Source of the DNA: Micromonospora chersina
Lineage (GTDB): Bacteria > Actinomycetota > Actinomycetes > Mycobacteriales > Micromonosporaceae
DNA length: 64,000 nt
Assembly (NCBI RefSeq): GCF_900091475.1
Contig: NZ_FMIB01000002.1
Location: forward strand, 6,324,001-6,388,000
Direction of reading: 5' to 3'
Part shown: positions 9,802-20,272 of the stretch, in pieces
How positions within the stretch are numbered: the stretch's first letter is position 1
Layout: each line of letters starts with the position of its first letter
Notes under the pieces: model-generated
What the model saw: the letters and a program-made list of their open reading frames with translations, nothing else
Told to the model about the DNA's origin: nothing
Database searches by the model: none
Translations under genes and position numbers: made by a program

Positions 9802-10944
9802 ATGACTACCCAGGCTTCCGCGCCGCCCGCGACCAAGTCGCAGGCGCTCCGCTCGTACGACGTCGCCGACTTCCCGGCCCTCACGGGCCTGGAGGAGGAG
9901 TGGCGCTTCACCCCGCTCAAGCGCCTCCGTGGCCTCGTGGGTGGGGCGCAGGCCGCCACCGGCACGGTCCGCCACGAGCACGGCGACCTGCCCGAGGGCG
10001 TCACCGTCGGCCGGATCGGCAGGGACGACCCGCGGGTGGGCAGCGTGCTCACCCCGTTCGACCGGGTCAGCGCGCTGGCGTACGGCGGGGTCGACGAGGC
10101 GCTGCTGGTGCAGGTCGCCCGGGACGCCGTGGTCGAGACCCCGGTGAGCCTGCGGGTGGTCGGTCAGGGCGCGGACGCGCTCGCCCTCGGCCACACCTTC
10201 GTCGAGGTGGGCCGGTTCGCCGAGGTGACCCTGGTCCTGGAGCACGTCGGGTCCGCCACGCTTGCCGACAACGTCGAGGTGGCGGTCGCCGACGGCGCGA
10301 AGCTGACCCTGGTCACCGTCGCCGACTGGGCCGACGACGCCGTGCAGGCGCAGCACCTCAAGGTGAAGCTGGGCCGCGACGCCAAGGTGGTGCACGTCCA
10401 GGTGAGCCTCGGCGGCGACCTGGTCCGGCAGTACACCTCCGTGGAGTACACCCAGCGGGGCGGCGAGGCCGAGCTGTACGGCGTCTACTTCGCCGACTCC
10501 GGCCAGCACCTGGAGCACCGCCAGCTGGTCGACCACACCGTGCCGGACTGCCGCAGCTACGTCGGCTACCGGGGCGCCCTCCAGGGCGACAGCGCGCACA
10601 CCGTCTGGGTGGGTGACGTGCTGATCCGGGCCGAGGCGACCGGCACCGACACGTACGAGATCAACCGGAACCTGCTGCTCACCGACGGCGCCCGGGCGGA
10701 CTCGGTGCCGAACCTGGAGATCGAGACCGGCGAGATCGCCGGCGCCGGGCACGCGAGCGCGACCGGCCGCTTCGACGACGAGCAGCTCTTCTACCTGATG
10801 GCCCGGGGCATCCCGGAGGGCGAGGCCCGCCGCCTGGTGGTCCGCGGCTTCTTCGCCGAGCTGATCAACAAGATCCCGGTCGAGGAGCTGCGCGAGCGGC
10901 TCGGCGACGCGATCGAGGCCCGCCTCACCAAGGCCGGCGCCTGA
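9802..10944 (+). CDS. sufD: Fe-S cluster assembly protein SufD
   Basis: SufD is the SufB paralogue that completes the SufBC2D scaffold. The 380-residue protein has a divergent N-terminal half and a beta-helix core. Its C-terminus (DDEQLFYLMARGIPEGEARRLVVRGFFAEL) parallels the SufB end. It starts 57 bases after sufB behind GGAAGAG, and its stop overlaps the following Rieske gene in TGATGA. Confidence 0.96.
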   Translation: MTTQASAPPATKSQALRSYDVADFPALTGLEEEWRFTPLKRLRGLVGGAQAATGTVRHEHGDLPEGVTVGRIGRDDPRVGSVLTPFDRVSALAYGGVDEALLVQVARDAVVETPVSLRVVGQGADALALGHTFVEVGRFAEVTLVLEHVGSATLADNVEVAVADGAKLTLVTVADWADDAVQAQHLKVKLGRDAKVVHVQVSLGGDLVRQYTSVEYTQRGGEAELYGVYFADSGQHLEHRQLVDHTVPDCRSYVGYRGALQGDSAHTVWVGDVLIRAEATGTDTYEINRNLLLTDGARADSVPNLEIETGEIAGAGHASATGRFDDEQLFYLMARGIPEGEARRLVVRGFFAELINKIPVEELRERLGDAIEARLTKAGA

Positions 10945-11270
10945 TGATCAAGATCTGCTCCACCGAGGACGTGCCGAAGGGCACCGCGATCAGCGCCGAC
11001 GTCGACGGCACGCAGATCGCCGTCGTGCACGGCGAGGACGACAACTTCTACGCCGTGTACGACGAGTGCTCGCACGCCGCGGTGGCCCTCTCCGAGGGCG
11101 AGGTCGACGGCTGCACGCTGGAATGCTGGCTGCACGGATCCCGTTTCGACCTACGGACCGGCGAGCCCACCGGGCTGCCCGCGACCGAACCCGTTCCCGT
11201 CTACCCCGTCGAAGTCCGCGACGGCGACATCTACGTCAGCCTGACGCCGAGCAATGGAGTGACCCGATAA
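10944..11270 (+). CDS. Small Rieske [2Fe-2S] ferredoxin in the suf operon
   Basis: A 108-residue single-domain Rieske protein of the type annotated as non-heme iron oxygenase ferredoxin subunit. The cluster motif is complete: C42-S-H44 and C61-W-L-H64. A stand-alone Rieske protein between sufD and sufC is a common actinobacterial arrangement. A role as an electron donor or test client during cluster assembly is inferred from position only. It overlaps sufD by one base and sufC by one base (TAATG). Confidence 0.92.
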   Translation: MIKICSTEDVPKGTAISADVDGTQIAVVHGEDDNFYAVYDECSHAAVALSEGEVDGCTLECWLHGSRFDLRTGEPTGLPATEPVPVYPVEVRDGDIYVSLTPSNGVTR

Positions 11271-12043
11271 TGAGCACCCTGGAGATCCGCGACCTGAAGG
11301 TGTCGGTCAAGCTGCCCGAGGGTGAGCTCAAGCCGATCCTGGCCGGTGTCGACCTGACCGTGAAGTCGGGCGAGACCCACGCGATCATGGGCCCGAACGG
11401 CTCCGGCAAGTCGACCCTGGCGTACTCGATCGCCGGTCACCCCAAGTACGAGATCACCGGCGGCTCGGTGACCCTCGACGGCGAGGACGTGCTGGCCATG
11501 TCCGTCGACGAGCGGGCCCGCGCCGGCCTCTTCCTCGCCATGCAGTACCCGGTCGAGGTCCCCGGCGTCTCGGTGGCCAACTTCCTGCGCACCGCCAAGA
11601 CCGCCATCGACGGCGAGGCGCCGAAGCTGCGCACCTGGGCCGGCGAGCTGCGCGGCGCCATGGAGAAGCTCCAGATGGACCCGGCGTTCGCCCAGCGCAA
11701 CGTCAACGAGGGCTTCTCCGGCGGTGAGAAGAAGCGGCACGAGATCGTGCAGCTGGAGCTGCTCAAGCCGAAGATGGCCATCCTCGACGAGACCGACTCC
11801 GGCCTCGACGTGGACGCGCTGCGCGTGGTCAGCGAGGGCGTCAACCGGGTGCGCGGGACCGGCGACACCGGCCTGCTGCTGATCACCCACTACACGCGGA
11901 TCCTGCGCTACATCAAGCCCGACTTCGTGCACGTCTTCGTGGCCGGCCGGATCGTCGAGCAGGGCGGCCCGGAGCTGGCCGACAAGCTCGAGGAAGAGGG
12001 CTACGAGCGGTACGTCGCCGGGGCCGGTTCGGCGCGGGCCTGA
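11270..12043 (+). CDS. sufC: Fe-S assembly ATPase SufC
   Basis: SufC is the ABC-type ATPase that drives conformational change in SufBC2D. The 257-residue protein carries Walker A GPNGSGKST at residues 41-49, the SufC-type signature FSGGEKKRHEI, and Walker B MAILDETDSGLDVDAL. The ATG is fixed by its overlap with the Rieske stop codon; the frame can be read further upstream, but that sequence lies inside the Rieske gene. Confidence 0.97.
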   Translation: MSTLEIRDLKVSVKLPEGELKPILAGVDLTVKSGETHAIMGPNGSGKSTLAYSIAGHPKYEITGGSVTLDGEDVLAMSVDERARAGLFLAMQYPVEVPGVSVANFLRTAKTAIDGEAPKLRTWAGELRGAMEKLQMDPAFAQRNVNEGFSGGEKKRHEIVQLELLKPKMAILDETDSGLDVDALRVVSEGVNRVRGTGDTGLLLITHYTRILRYIKPDFVHVFVAGRIVEQGGPELADKLEEEGYERYVAGAGSARA

Positions 12044-12054
12044 GCGGGCACCCG

Positions 12055-13359
12055 ATGACCTCGATCGCGATCCCGTCGGGCATGCCGCAGTACGACGACG
12101 TGCCCCGCTTCGACGTGGCGCGGGTGCGTGCCGACTTCCCGATCCTGGACCGGGAGGTCAACGGGCACCCGCTGGTCTACCTCGACAGCGCCAACACCTC
12201 GCACAAGCCGCGGCAGGTGCTCGACGTGCTCGCCGAGCACTACGCGATGCACAACGCCAACGTGTCGCGCTCGGTGCACACGCTGGGCACCGAGGCGACC
12301 GAGGCGTACGAGGGGGCCCGGGCGAAGATCGCCGCCTTCATCAACGCGCCCAGCGCGGACGAGGTGGTGTTCACCAAGAACTCCACCGAGGCGATCAACC
12401 TGGTGGCGTACGCGTTCTCCAACGCCTCGCTGCGCCCGGACGCCGACCCGCGCTTCCGGATCGGGCCCGGTGACGAGATCGTCATCTCCGAGATGGAGCA
12501 CCACTCGAACATCGTCCCGTGGCAGCTCCTCGCCGAGCGCACGGGCGCGACCCTGCGCTGGTTCCCGGTCACCGACCACGGCCGGCTCGACGAGTCCGGG
12601 CTGGACGACCTGGTCACCGAGCGGACGAAGATCGTCTCGCTGGTGCACATGTCCAACATCCTGGGCACCGTCAACGCCACCGCGCGGATCACCCAGCGGG
12701 TCCGCGAGGTGGGCGCCCTGCTGCTGCTCGACTGCTCGCAGTCGGTGCCGCACCTGCCCATGGACGTGGTCGACTACGACGCCGACTTCATCGTCTTCAC
12801 CGGCCACAAGATGTGCGGCCCGACGGGCGTCGGCGTGCTCTGGGGCCGGGGCGAACTGCTCGCCGCGATGCCCCCGGTGCTCGGCGGCGGCTCGATGATC
12901 GAGACCGTGACGATGGCGCGCTCCACGTTCGCCGCGCCGCCGGCCCGGTTCGAGGCGGGCACCCCGCCGATCGCCGAGGCCGTGGCGCTCGGCGCGGCGG
13001 TCGACTACCTCACCGGGATCGGCATGCGGGCGATCCAGTGGCACGAGAAGGAGCTGACGGCGTACGCGCTGGACGCCCTCGCCACCGTGCCGGGCCTGCG
13101 GATCTTCGGCCCGAACGTGCCGGTCGGCCGGGGCGGCACCATCTCCTTCGCGCTCGGCGACGTGCACCCGCACGACGTCGGGCAGGTGCTCGACTCGCTC
13201 GGCGTGCAGGTCCGGGTGGGGCACCACTGCGCCAAGCCGGTGTGCACCCGGTTCGGCGTGCCGGCCATGACCCGGGCCTCGTTCTACCTGTACACCACGA
13301 CCGAGGAGATCGACGCGTTGGTGGCCGGTCTCGAGCAGGTGCGGAAGGTGTTCGACTGA
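12055..13359 (+). CDS. sufS: Cysteine desulfurase SufS
   Basis: SufS is a PLP enzyme that removes sulfur from cysteine and passes it as persulfide to SufU. The 434-residue protein has the PLP lysine K252 in FTGHKMCGPTG and the catalytic persulfide-forming C392 in VGHHCAKPVC, with the type II loop context. It begins 11 bases after sufC, and its TGA overlaps the sufU ATG. Confidence 0.97.
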   Translation: MTSIAIPSGMPQYDDVPRFDVARVRADFPILDREVNGHPLVYLDSANTSHKPRQVLDVLAEHYAMHNANVSRSVHTLGTEATEAYEGARAKIAAFINAPSADEVVFTKNSTEAINLVAYAFSNASLRPDADPRFRIGPGDEIVISEMEHHSNIVPWQLLAERTGATLRWFPVTDHGRLDESGLDDLVTERTKIVSLVHMSNILGTVNATARITQRVREVGALLLLDCSQSVPHLPMDVVDYDADFIVFTGHKMCGPTGVGVLWGRGELLAAMPPVLGGGSMIETVTMARSTFAAPPARFEAGTPPIAEAVALGAAVDYLTGIGMRAIQWHEKELTAYALDALATVPGLRIFGPNVPVGRGGTISFALGDVHPHDVGQVLDSLGVQVRVGHHCAKPVCTRFGVPAMTRASFYLYTTTEEIDALVAGLEQVRKVFD

Positions 13360-13832
13360 TGCAGCTCGACCAGCTCTACCAGGAGATCATCCTGGACCAC
13401 TACAAGCACCCGCACGGCCGTGGCCTGCGGGACGCGACGGACCCGGCCGCCCGGGTCGGCGAGGCGCACCACGTCAACCCGACCTGCGGCGACGAGATCA
13501 CCGTGCGGGTGTCCACCGACGGCAAGGTGTTCACCGACATCTCGTACGACGGGATGGGCTGCTCGATCAGCCAGGCGTCGGCCAGCGTGCTGCACGAGCT
13601 GCTGCGCGGCCGGGCCGCCGACGACGCCGCCGTGGTGCACGAGGCGTTCGTCGAGTTGATGTCCGGGCGTGGCCAGGTCACGCCGGACGAGGACGTGCTC
13701 GGAGACGGGGTGGCGTTCGCGGGTGTCGCGCGCTACCCGGCCCGGGTGAAGTGCGCGCTGCTGTCGTGGATGGCGTTCAAGGACGCCGCGGCACGCGCCG
13801 GGGTGGGCGTGAGCCCGGAGGTGAAGGCATGA
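13359..13832 (+). CDS. sufU: Fe-S assembly sulfur-relay protein SufU
   Basis: SufU is a zinc-dependent sulfurtransferase that accepts persulfide sulfur from SufS, replacing SufE in Gram-positive bacteria. The 157-residue protein has the LYQEIILDHYKHPH opening and the metal-binding set: C43 in NPTCGDE, a Cys in GMGCSIS, and a Cys in ARVKCALL. It overlaps sufS by one base and sufT by four bases. Confidence 0.96.
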   Translation: MQLDQLYQEIILDHYKHPHGRGLRDATDPAARVGEAHHVNPTCGDEITVRVSTDGKVFTDISYDGMGCSISQASASVLHELLRGRAADDAAVVHEAFVELMSGRGQVTPDEDVLGDGVAFAGVARYPARVKCALLSWMAFKDAAARAGVGVSPEVKA

Positions 13833-14194
13833 GCAGCGAAGAAACCGCCACCACGCCGGCGGCCGGCGGCAAGGCCGCGATCGGCGACATCGAGGAGGCG
13901 ATGAAGGACGTCGTCGACCCCGAGCTGGGCATCAACGTGGTCGACCTCGGCCTCGTCTACGGCGTCCACGTCGACGAGCAGAACGTCGCCACCCTGGACA
14001 TGACGCTGACCTCGGCGGCCTGCCCGCTCACCGACGTGATCGAGGACCAGGCCCGGCAGGCGCTGACCACCGGCCCGGGCGGCGGCCTGGTGAACGACAT
14101 CCGGATCAACTGGGTCTGGCTGCCGCCGTGGGGCCCCGACAAGATCACCGACGAGGGCCGGGACCAGCTCCGCTCCCTCGGCTTCAACGTCTGA
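13829..14194 (+). CDS. sufT: MIP18/DUF59 metal-sulfur cluster assembly factor (SufT)
   Basis: A 121-residue DUF59 protein, the family linked to maturation of Fe-S proteins. After a short Ala/Thr-rich head it shows the hallmark MKDVVDPELGINVVDLGLVY and the cysteine-containing LTSAACPLTDVI. It is the last gene of the suf operon; its ATG overlaps the sufU stop, and a strong terminator follows 17 bases after its own stop. Confidence 0.94.
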   Translation: MSSEETATTPAAGGKAAIGDIEEAMKDVVDPELGINVVDLGLVYGVHVDEQNVATLDMTLTSAACPLTDVIEDQARQALTTGPGGGLVNDIRINWVWLPPWGPDKITDEGRDQLRSLGFNV

Positions 14195-14210
14195 CCGTTC
14201 CCCGGTCCGA

Positions 14211-14247
14211 GTCGAGCGCGACACCCTCTACGGGTGTCGCGCTCGAC
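14211..14247 (+). terminator. Terminator of the suf operon
   Basis: A perfect 16-bp inverted repeat (14211-14226 and 14232-14247, beginning GTCGAGCGCGACACCC) with a 5-base loop lies 17 bases downstream of the sufT stop. Confidence 0.85.
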
Positions 14248-14416
14248 CCGTCTCTGGGGTGGGGACGTCCGGAAATCGGGTGGCGGGGTGGGGGAGGGGC
14301 GTGCAGGATGGGCGCGTGATCGAGGCGTACCCGAAGCAGGTTCCTGTCCGTGCGGCCACCGCCGCACGCCGACAGCGCACCCTGCCGCCGGCCGCCTCGA
14401 CCCGCCGCCCACCGTC

Positions 14417-15049
14417 GTGACCGGGGCGTTCCTCGCCGGTCTCGTGGCCGGCTACGGCGTCGCCGTCCCGGTCGGCGCGATCGCGATTCTCATCCTCGGG
14501 CTCAGCGCCCGCACCGGTTTCCGGGTCGGCGCGGCCGCGGCGCTCGCGGTGGCCACCGCCGACGGGCTCTACGCGGCGGTCGCCGCGCTCGGCGGCGCCG
14601 GCCTGGCCGGGATCATCGCGCCGGTCGCCGGCCCGCTGCGGGTGGTGGCCGCCCTGGTCCTGCTGGGGCTCGCCGGTCACGGGCTGTGGCGGACGTGGTC
14701 CGCCCGGCGGACCCGCGAGGTCGCGGAGGCGCCGGTCGGGCGGGGGCTGAACACGCCCGGGCGGGCGTACGCGGCGCTGCTCGGCCTCACCCTGCTGAAC
14801 CCGGCCACGGTGCTCTACTTCGCCGCGCTGGTGCTCGGCCGCCAGGACACCGCCGACCCGGACGGCGCGACAGCCGCGCTCTTCGTGGCCGGCGCGTTCC
14901 TGGCCTCGGCGAGCTGGCAACTGGTCGTCGCCGGTGGGGGCACCATGGTCGGCCGGGCCCTGGCCGGGCCGCGCGGCCGCCTGGTCACCGGCCTCGTCTC
15001 CAGCGCCCTGATCGCCGCCCTCGCCGTCGCCACCCTGCTGCCCGACTGA
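14417..15049 (+). CDS. LysE/RhtB-type amino-acid exporter family protein
   Basis: A roughly 210-residue membrane protein with six hydrophobic segments. Its opening (AFLAGLVAGYGVAVPVGAIA) and the LGLTLLNPATVLYF motif are typical of the LysE translocator family, which exports amino acids or related metabolites. The substrate cannot be read from sequence. The GTG at 14417 begins just before the first membrane segment; the longer frame upstream passes through the suf terminator and is unlikely to be translated. Confidence 0.85.
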   Translation: MTGAFLAGLVAGYGVAVPVGAIAILILGLSARTGFRVGAAAALAVATADGLYAAVAALGGAGLAGIIAPVAGPLRVVAALVLLGLAGHGLWRTWSARRTREVAEAPVGRGLNTPGRAYAALLGLTLLNPATVLYFAALVLGRQDTADPDGATAALFVAGAFLASASWQLVVAGGGTMVGRALAGPRGRLVTGLVSSALIAALAVATLLPD

Positions 15050-15133
15050 GCCACGGCGCCGCCGGCCACGCTGGGGTCCGCCGGAGCGCCGCCCGGCGAC
15101 CCCGTCACGCCGGCCGTGTCGTACGGTCGGGCG

Positions 15134-15796
15134 GTGACCAGCCGACCCGCAGCCGGGGGCGGCCGGTGGGTCGAGGTCGACCCGGGCCGCGTCGCCCGCT
15201 GGGTCGAGGGCTTCGCCGACCGGCACGGCCCGCCCACCACGTCCGTGGAGGGGTACGGTCTGCTGCTCACCGCCCCGGACGGCGCCACCGCCCAGTTGCA
15301 CACCCCGCCGGGGGCCCCGGCCACCGCCGACGTGCCCGGGTTCGTGGCCGCGGCCGGCGCGCCCCGCCGGCTGGGCCTGCTGCTGGCCCGCAAGGGCGCC
15401 GTGGCGGTCGGCGTCGCCGACGGCCCCGACCTGGTCGTCTCCAAGGTGGACACCCGGTACGTGCAGGGGCGCACCGCCGCCGGCGGCTGGTCGCAGCAGC
15501 GCTTCGCCCGGCGGCGGGACAACCAGGCGAAGGCGGCGCTGGGGGATGCGGCCGAACTGGCCGTACGCCTGCTGTTGCCGGAGGCGTCCACCCTGACGGC
15601 CCTGGTGTGCGGCGGGGACCGGAAGGCGGTGGACACGGTGCTGGCCGACCGCCGGCTGGCCCCGCTCGCCGCCGTGCGCGCGGAACGGCTGCTCGACGTG
15701 CCCGAGCCCCGGCACGCGGTGCTGGTCGGCGCGGTGGCCGCGGCCCGCGCGGTGTGGATCCTGGTCCGCGACCCCGAACCCGACGGCGCCCGCTGA
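15134..15796 (+). CDS. acVLRF1-family peptidyl-tRNA hydrolase-like protein
   Basis: A 220-residue protein of the actinobacterial VLRF1 group, related to the release-factor-like hydrolases of ribosome quality control. Supporting segments are the catalytic-loop-like GGWSQQRFARRRDNQ near residues 115-130 and the following helix and strand resembling the eRF1 middle domain. The predicted role is release of nascent chains from stalled ribosomes. The GTG at 15134 is preferred over the frame's first start 18 bases upstream. It stands alone between LysE and a convergent NUDIX gene. Confidence 0.78.
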   Translation: MTSRPAAGGGRWVEVDPGRVARWVEGFADRHGPPTTSVEGYGLLLTAPDGATAQLHTPPGAPATADVPGFVAAAGAPRRLGLLLARKGAVAVGVADGPDLVVSKVDTRYVQGRTAAGGWSQQRFARRRDNQAKAALGDAAELAVRLLLPEASTLTALVCGGDRKAVDTVLADRRLAPLAAVRAERLLDVPEPRHAVLVGAVAAARAVWILVRDPEPDGAR

Positions 15797-15851
15797 CCTC
15801 ACCCCGGGTGTTCGGCGAGGCGACCAGCCTTGCCCCGGAGTCGTGCGCGGA

Positions 15852-16310
15852 TCAGCTTCCCGCCGACGCCAGCCAGGCCGGGTCGATGCGATCCAGGAAC
15901 TCGTCCTGATGGTCGGCAAGGCGGCCGGCGAGCGGCAGCGGGACGAAGCGGCAGGCGAAGCGCAGCCCGCCGTCCTCGCCGTCGCCTGCGACCCGGTGCG
16001 CCCAGTCGCCGGCCGTTCCGCCGGTCACCAGGAGCTGGACGTACGTGGTGCGCCGGGCCCGGCCAGTCACCGGATGCGGCCACTCGCTGACGCCCAGCTC
16101 GGCGACCGCCTCGACGCCGGTCAGCCCGGTCTCCTCGGCGACCTCGCGGACGGCCGCCCGGGCCGGGGTCTCGCCCGGTTCCATCCCGCCCGCCGGGACC
16201 TGGGTGCCCGCCTCGGGAAAGTCGACGTGGTCGAAGACGAGCAGCTCGGGGCCGTCCGGAGTGCGTCGGAGGACGTACGCGGCGACCCGGAGTCGGGGTG
16301 GGAGGGTCAT
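15852..16310 (-). CDS. NUDIX hydrolase
   Basis: A 152-residue protein with an intact Nudix box: GGMEPGETPARAAVREVAEE followed by TGL. Such enzymes hydrolyse nucleoside diphosphates linked to another moiety; the substrate is unknown. The ATG at 16310 starts MTLPPRLRVAAYVLRR, the normal first strand. The same frame is open far upstream through the metallopeptidase gene, but that is a high-GC shadow. Confidence 0.9.
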   Translation of the reverse strand: MTLPPRLRVAAYVLRRTPDGPELLVFDHVDFPEAGTQVPAGGMEPGETPARAAVREVAEETGLTGVEAVAELGVSEWPHPVTGRARRTTYVQLLVTGGTAGDWAHRVAGDGEDGGLRFACRFVPLPLAGRLADHQDEFLDRIDPAWLASAGS

Positions 16311-16411
16311 CCGGACATCGTGCCCCGGCCGGGCCCGCCGGTGTCCCCGGACACGGCGGGACCCCGGCGCCGGGGTGGTCGCCGGGGTCCGCGGGTGCGG
16401 TCGGTCGGGCG

Positions 16412-17326
16412 TTACAGGGTGCCGCCGAAGGTGTCGCAGGCCTTCGGGTCGCCCGTGGAGAAGCCCTTCGTGAACCACTGCTTGCGCTGCTCGGAGGTGC
16501 CGTGGGTGAACTCGTCCGGGTTCACCGGCCGGCCGGAGCGCTGCTGGATCGCGTCGTCGCCGATCTTCTCGGCGGTGTCGATCGCCTGCTGGATGTCCTG
16601 GTCGGTGATGCTCTTGAAGATCTTCTGGCCCTGCTCGTCGGAGGTGCCGGTGGCGTTCTTCGCCCAGGCGCCCGCGTAGCAGTCGGCCTGGAGTTCCAGC
16701 TTCACCGAGAGCGCGTTGGCGTTCTGGGGGTCGCGCTGCTGCTGGCGGCGCATCTGCGCCTCGGTGCCGAGCAGGTCCTGCACGTGGTGCCCGTACTCGT
16801 GGGCCAGCACGTACGGCTGGGCGAACTCGCCCTCGGCGCCGAGCTGGTCGGCCAGCAGCCGGTAGAAGGTGAGGTCGATGTAGACCAGGTCGTCCGCGGG
16901 GCAGTAGAACGGGCCCACACCGGAGTCGGCGGCGCCGCAGCCGGTGCTGACGTTCTGGCTGAAGAACACGGTCTTCGACGGCTTGTACTGCTCGCCGAAC
17001 ACCTCCGGCATCGCGGTCCGCCAGTACGCCTGGATCGAGTTGACGTAGAGGGTGTTGCGGCAGTCGAGCTGCTTCAGCGCGTCCTCCGCCGAGCACTTCT
17101 GCTCCAGCGAGGTGTTGTCGCCCTGCTCGGAGCCGCCGCCGTTGGTGGCCGCGTTCAGCCCGAAGCCGCCGCCCACCAGGGCGACCAGTACGGCGATGAT
17201 GAGACCCACGATCCCGCCCCGGCCGCCGCCGATCGGGATCGGTACGCCCATCCCGCCGCCTCCGCCGGACCCTCGCCGATCCTCCACCTGGCTGGTGTCG
17301 ACCCGCGCGTTCTCGTTCAGCTCCAT
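16412..17326 (-). CDS. Membrane-anchored neutral zinc metallopeptidase (YpfJ family)
   Basis: A 304-residue protein with a short cytosolic Gly-rich head, one membrane segment (GGIVGLIIAVLVALVGGGFG, about residues 38-57) and an extracytoplasmic zinc-peptidase domain. The zinc motif is HEYGHH in VLAHEYGHHVQDLL, with a downstream glutamate in ELQADCYAGAWA as a third ligand. Cysteines at QKCSAED, LDCRN, TGCGA and FYCPAD suggest disulfides outside the membrane. The ATG at 17326 has GGGG six bases upstream; a GTG 15 bases earlier is possible. Confidence 0.9.
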   Translation of the reverse strand: MELNENARVDTSQVEDRRGSGGGGGMGVPIPIGGGRGGIVGLIIAVLVALVGGGFGLNAATNGGGSEQGDNTSLEQKCSAEDALKQLDCRNTLYVNSIQAYWRTAMPEVFGEQYKPSKTVFFSQNVSTGCGAADSGVGPFYCPADDLVYIDLTFYRLLADQLGAEGEFAQPYVLAHEYGHHVQDLLGTEAQMRRQQQRDPQNANALSVKLELQADCYAGAWAKNATGTSDEQGQKIFKSITDQDIQQAIDTAEKIGDDAIQQRSGRPVNPDEFTHGTSEQRKQWFTKGFSTGDPKACDTFGGTL

Positions 17327-17449
17327 GTTGACCCCGATCACCGAATAATCCGTATGTGGTGGTTGCGGTACCGGACCGGGTCCGGACGAGGTTTCCGGTA
17401 CCCGATGATCTTGCGCGGTAATCCGGCGGGGTGTGCGGGGGCCGCCCGG

Positions 17450-17455
17450 TACACT
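17450..17455 (+). promoter_or_regulatory. -10 element for the ABC-F leader transcript
   Basis: TACACT lies 6 bases before the GTG of a 6-codon leader ORF, so transcription would begin at or beside that GTG. No convincing -35 at the usual spacing is visible, which is compatible with an activator-dependent promoter. Confidence 0.5.
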
Positions 17456-17461
17456 TGGCTC

Positions 17462-17482
17462 GTGCTGCGCTGCGAAGGCTGA
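17462..17482 (+). CDS. Leader peptide MLRCEG upstream of the ABC-F gene
   Basis: A six-codon ORF (GTG CTG CGC TGC GAA GGC, then TGA), probably translated from a leaderless mRNA. It is followed by a terminator-like hairpin and then the ABC-F gene. Its last 11 bases are the exact complement of 17538-17548. Short leader ORFs that sense ribosome stalling are a known way of inducing antibiotic-resistance ABC-F genes; assignment here is inferred from layout. Confidence 0.5.
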   Translation: MLRCEG

Positions 17483-17490
17483 ACGGCCCC

Positions 17491-17521
17491 GCGCCGACGG
17501 GAAGTGATGACCCGCCGGCGC
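17491..17521 (+). terminator. Attenuator-like hairpin in the ABC-F leader
   Basis: Arms 17491-17501 and 17511-17521 pair over 11 bases with a single A-C mismatch around a 9-base loop and are followed by TTT. The hairpin lies between the leader ORF and the ABC-F start. It is enclosed by a perfect 11-bp inverted repeat (17472-17482 with 17538-17548). Confidence 0.5.
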
Positions 17522-17574
17522 TTTCGCGTGCCCTGAGTCAGCCTTCGCCGAACCCCGAGAGCGAGTACCTCGAA

Positions 17575-19182
<1,608 letters not shown>

Positions 19183-19188
19183 CCTCCG

Positions 19189-19785
19189 TCAGGGGAGCAG
19201 GCGGGGGAGGACGCCGGAGGTGGTCAGGATGATCGCGCCCAGGGCGATGAAGACGGTCGGCACCAGCCAGTGGCCGGCGCGGCCGACCAGGGCGACCACC
19301 CGGGGGTGGCCGCCCAGCGCGGCGGCGACCGCGCACCAGACGGCCACCAGGGCGGCGAAGACGAGCAGCCAGACCAGGCCGGCGGCCGGGTCGAGGGAGC
19401 GGAACACCGGCACGTAGACGGCGATGTTGTCGGCGCCGTTGGCCACCGTCACCCCGGCCACGCCGAGCAGGGTGCCGACCGCGGCCGGGGGCTCGTCGCC
19501 GTCGCCGTCGCGGGCCAGGAGGGCGCGGACGCCCAGCGCGATGGGCAGCAGCCCGAGCAGGCCGGTCCACGGGTCGGGCACCACGAGCAGCCCGGCGGCG
19601 ACCACCACCGCGACGCCGACCAGCGCGCCGATTCCCGCGTACTGACCGGCGACGATCTGCCAGGGGCGGGGCCGGCCGGTGCCGCGGGCCGCCACGAAGA
19701 ACACGGTGAGCACGACGATGTCGTCGATGTTGGTGGCGGCGAAGACCCCGGCGGCGGCGGCCGCCGTGGCGAGCAGGTCGATCAC
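19189..19785 (-). CDS. CadD-type cadmium resistance transporter
   Basis: A 198-residue membrane protein with about six hydrophobic segments and the two diagnostic family repeats, ATNIDDIVVLTVFF near the N-terminus and VANGADNIAVYVPVF near residues 112-126. CadD proteins confer cadmium tolerance; transport of Cd2+ here is inferred by family. It is convergent with the ABC-F gene (6 bases between stops). The GTG at 19785 begins just before the first membrane segment. Confidence 0.88.
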   Translation of the reverse strand: MIDLLATAAAAAGVFAATNIDDIVVLTVFFVAARGTGRPRPWQIVAGQYAGIGALVGVAVVVAAGLLVVPDPWTGLLGLLPIALGVRALLARDGDGDEPPAAVGTLLGVAGVTVANGADNIAVYVPVFRSLDPAAGLVWLLVFAALVAVWCAVAAALGGHPRVVALVGRAGHWLVPTVFIALGAIILTTSGVLPRLLP

Positions 19786-19998
19786 GCGACGCAGCGTACG
19801 GGTCGGCCGGCCGGGCCGCCCCTCATGATCCAGCCGGACGGCGCCGGCTGACCGGTCAGAAGGATCACTCTATCGGGAAGCTGACATTGCATAGCGTGTC
19901 GGTTGGCGAATAGTTGATATCTGGCGCATGATCGTTCGAGGCGGTCTAATAGGTGGGACCGTATCCGAACCGCACAGTCTGGGACGTGAGGAATCAGC

Positions 19999-20226
19999 AT
20001 GGCAGCCACCGGCACAGCCACCAGCACTGAGAAGGGTCGCCGGATCGTCGGGGCCGAGCGCCAGACGCTCGCCAAGGACCTGGTAAAGCGGTACACCTCG
20101 GGTGAGAGCATCCGTGCGCTCGCGGCCTCGACCGGCCGTTCCTACGGGTTCATCCACCGGGTGCTCACCGAGTCCGGGGTGCAGCTGCGGCAGCGCGGCG
20201 GCGCCCGGCGCCGGAAGAAGGCGTGA
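19999..20226 (+). CDS. Small helix-turn-helix protein (Rv1473A-like)
   Basis: A 75-residue basic protein. Residues 25-60 (LAKDLVKRYTSGESIRALAA and SYGFIHRVLTESGV) form a clear homeodomain-like helix-turn-helix, followed by an Arg/Lys tail RQRGGARRRKKA. It resembles the small regulator Rv1473A next to the Rv1473 ABC-F gene in M. tuberculosis, and the neighbours here match that locus. GAGGA precedes the ATG. The 213 bp upstream, shared with the divergent CadD gene, are AT-rich and probably hold its promoter. Confidence 0.88.
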   Translation: MAATGTATSTEKGRRIVGAERQTLAKDLVKRYTSGESIRALAASTGRSYGFIHRVLTESGVQLRQRGGARRRKKA

Positions 20227-20272
20227 CCCGCCCCCCAGCGTCGTCCATCAGCGCCGTGCTCCGGGTGGTCCG

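Noticed and set aside
8065..10752. 895-codon minus-strand frame over sufB-sufD
   Set aside because: Opposite to an unambiguous suf operon; no recognisable domain.
14234..14416. N-terminal extension of the LysE-type exporter
   Set aside because: The extension lies partly within the suf terminator hairpin and gives no conserved sequence; the GTG at 14417 begins the first membrane helix.
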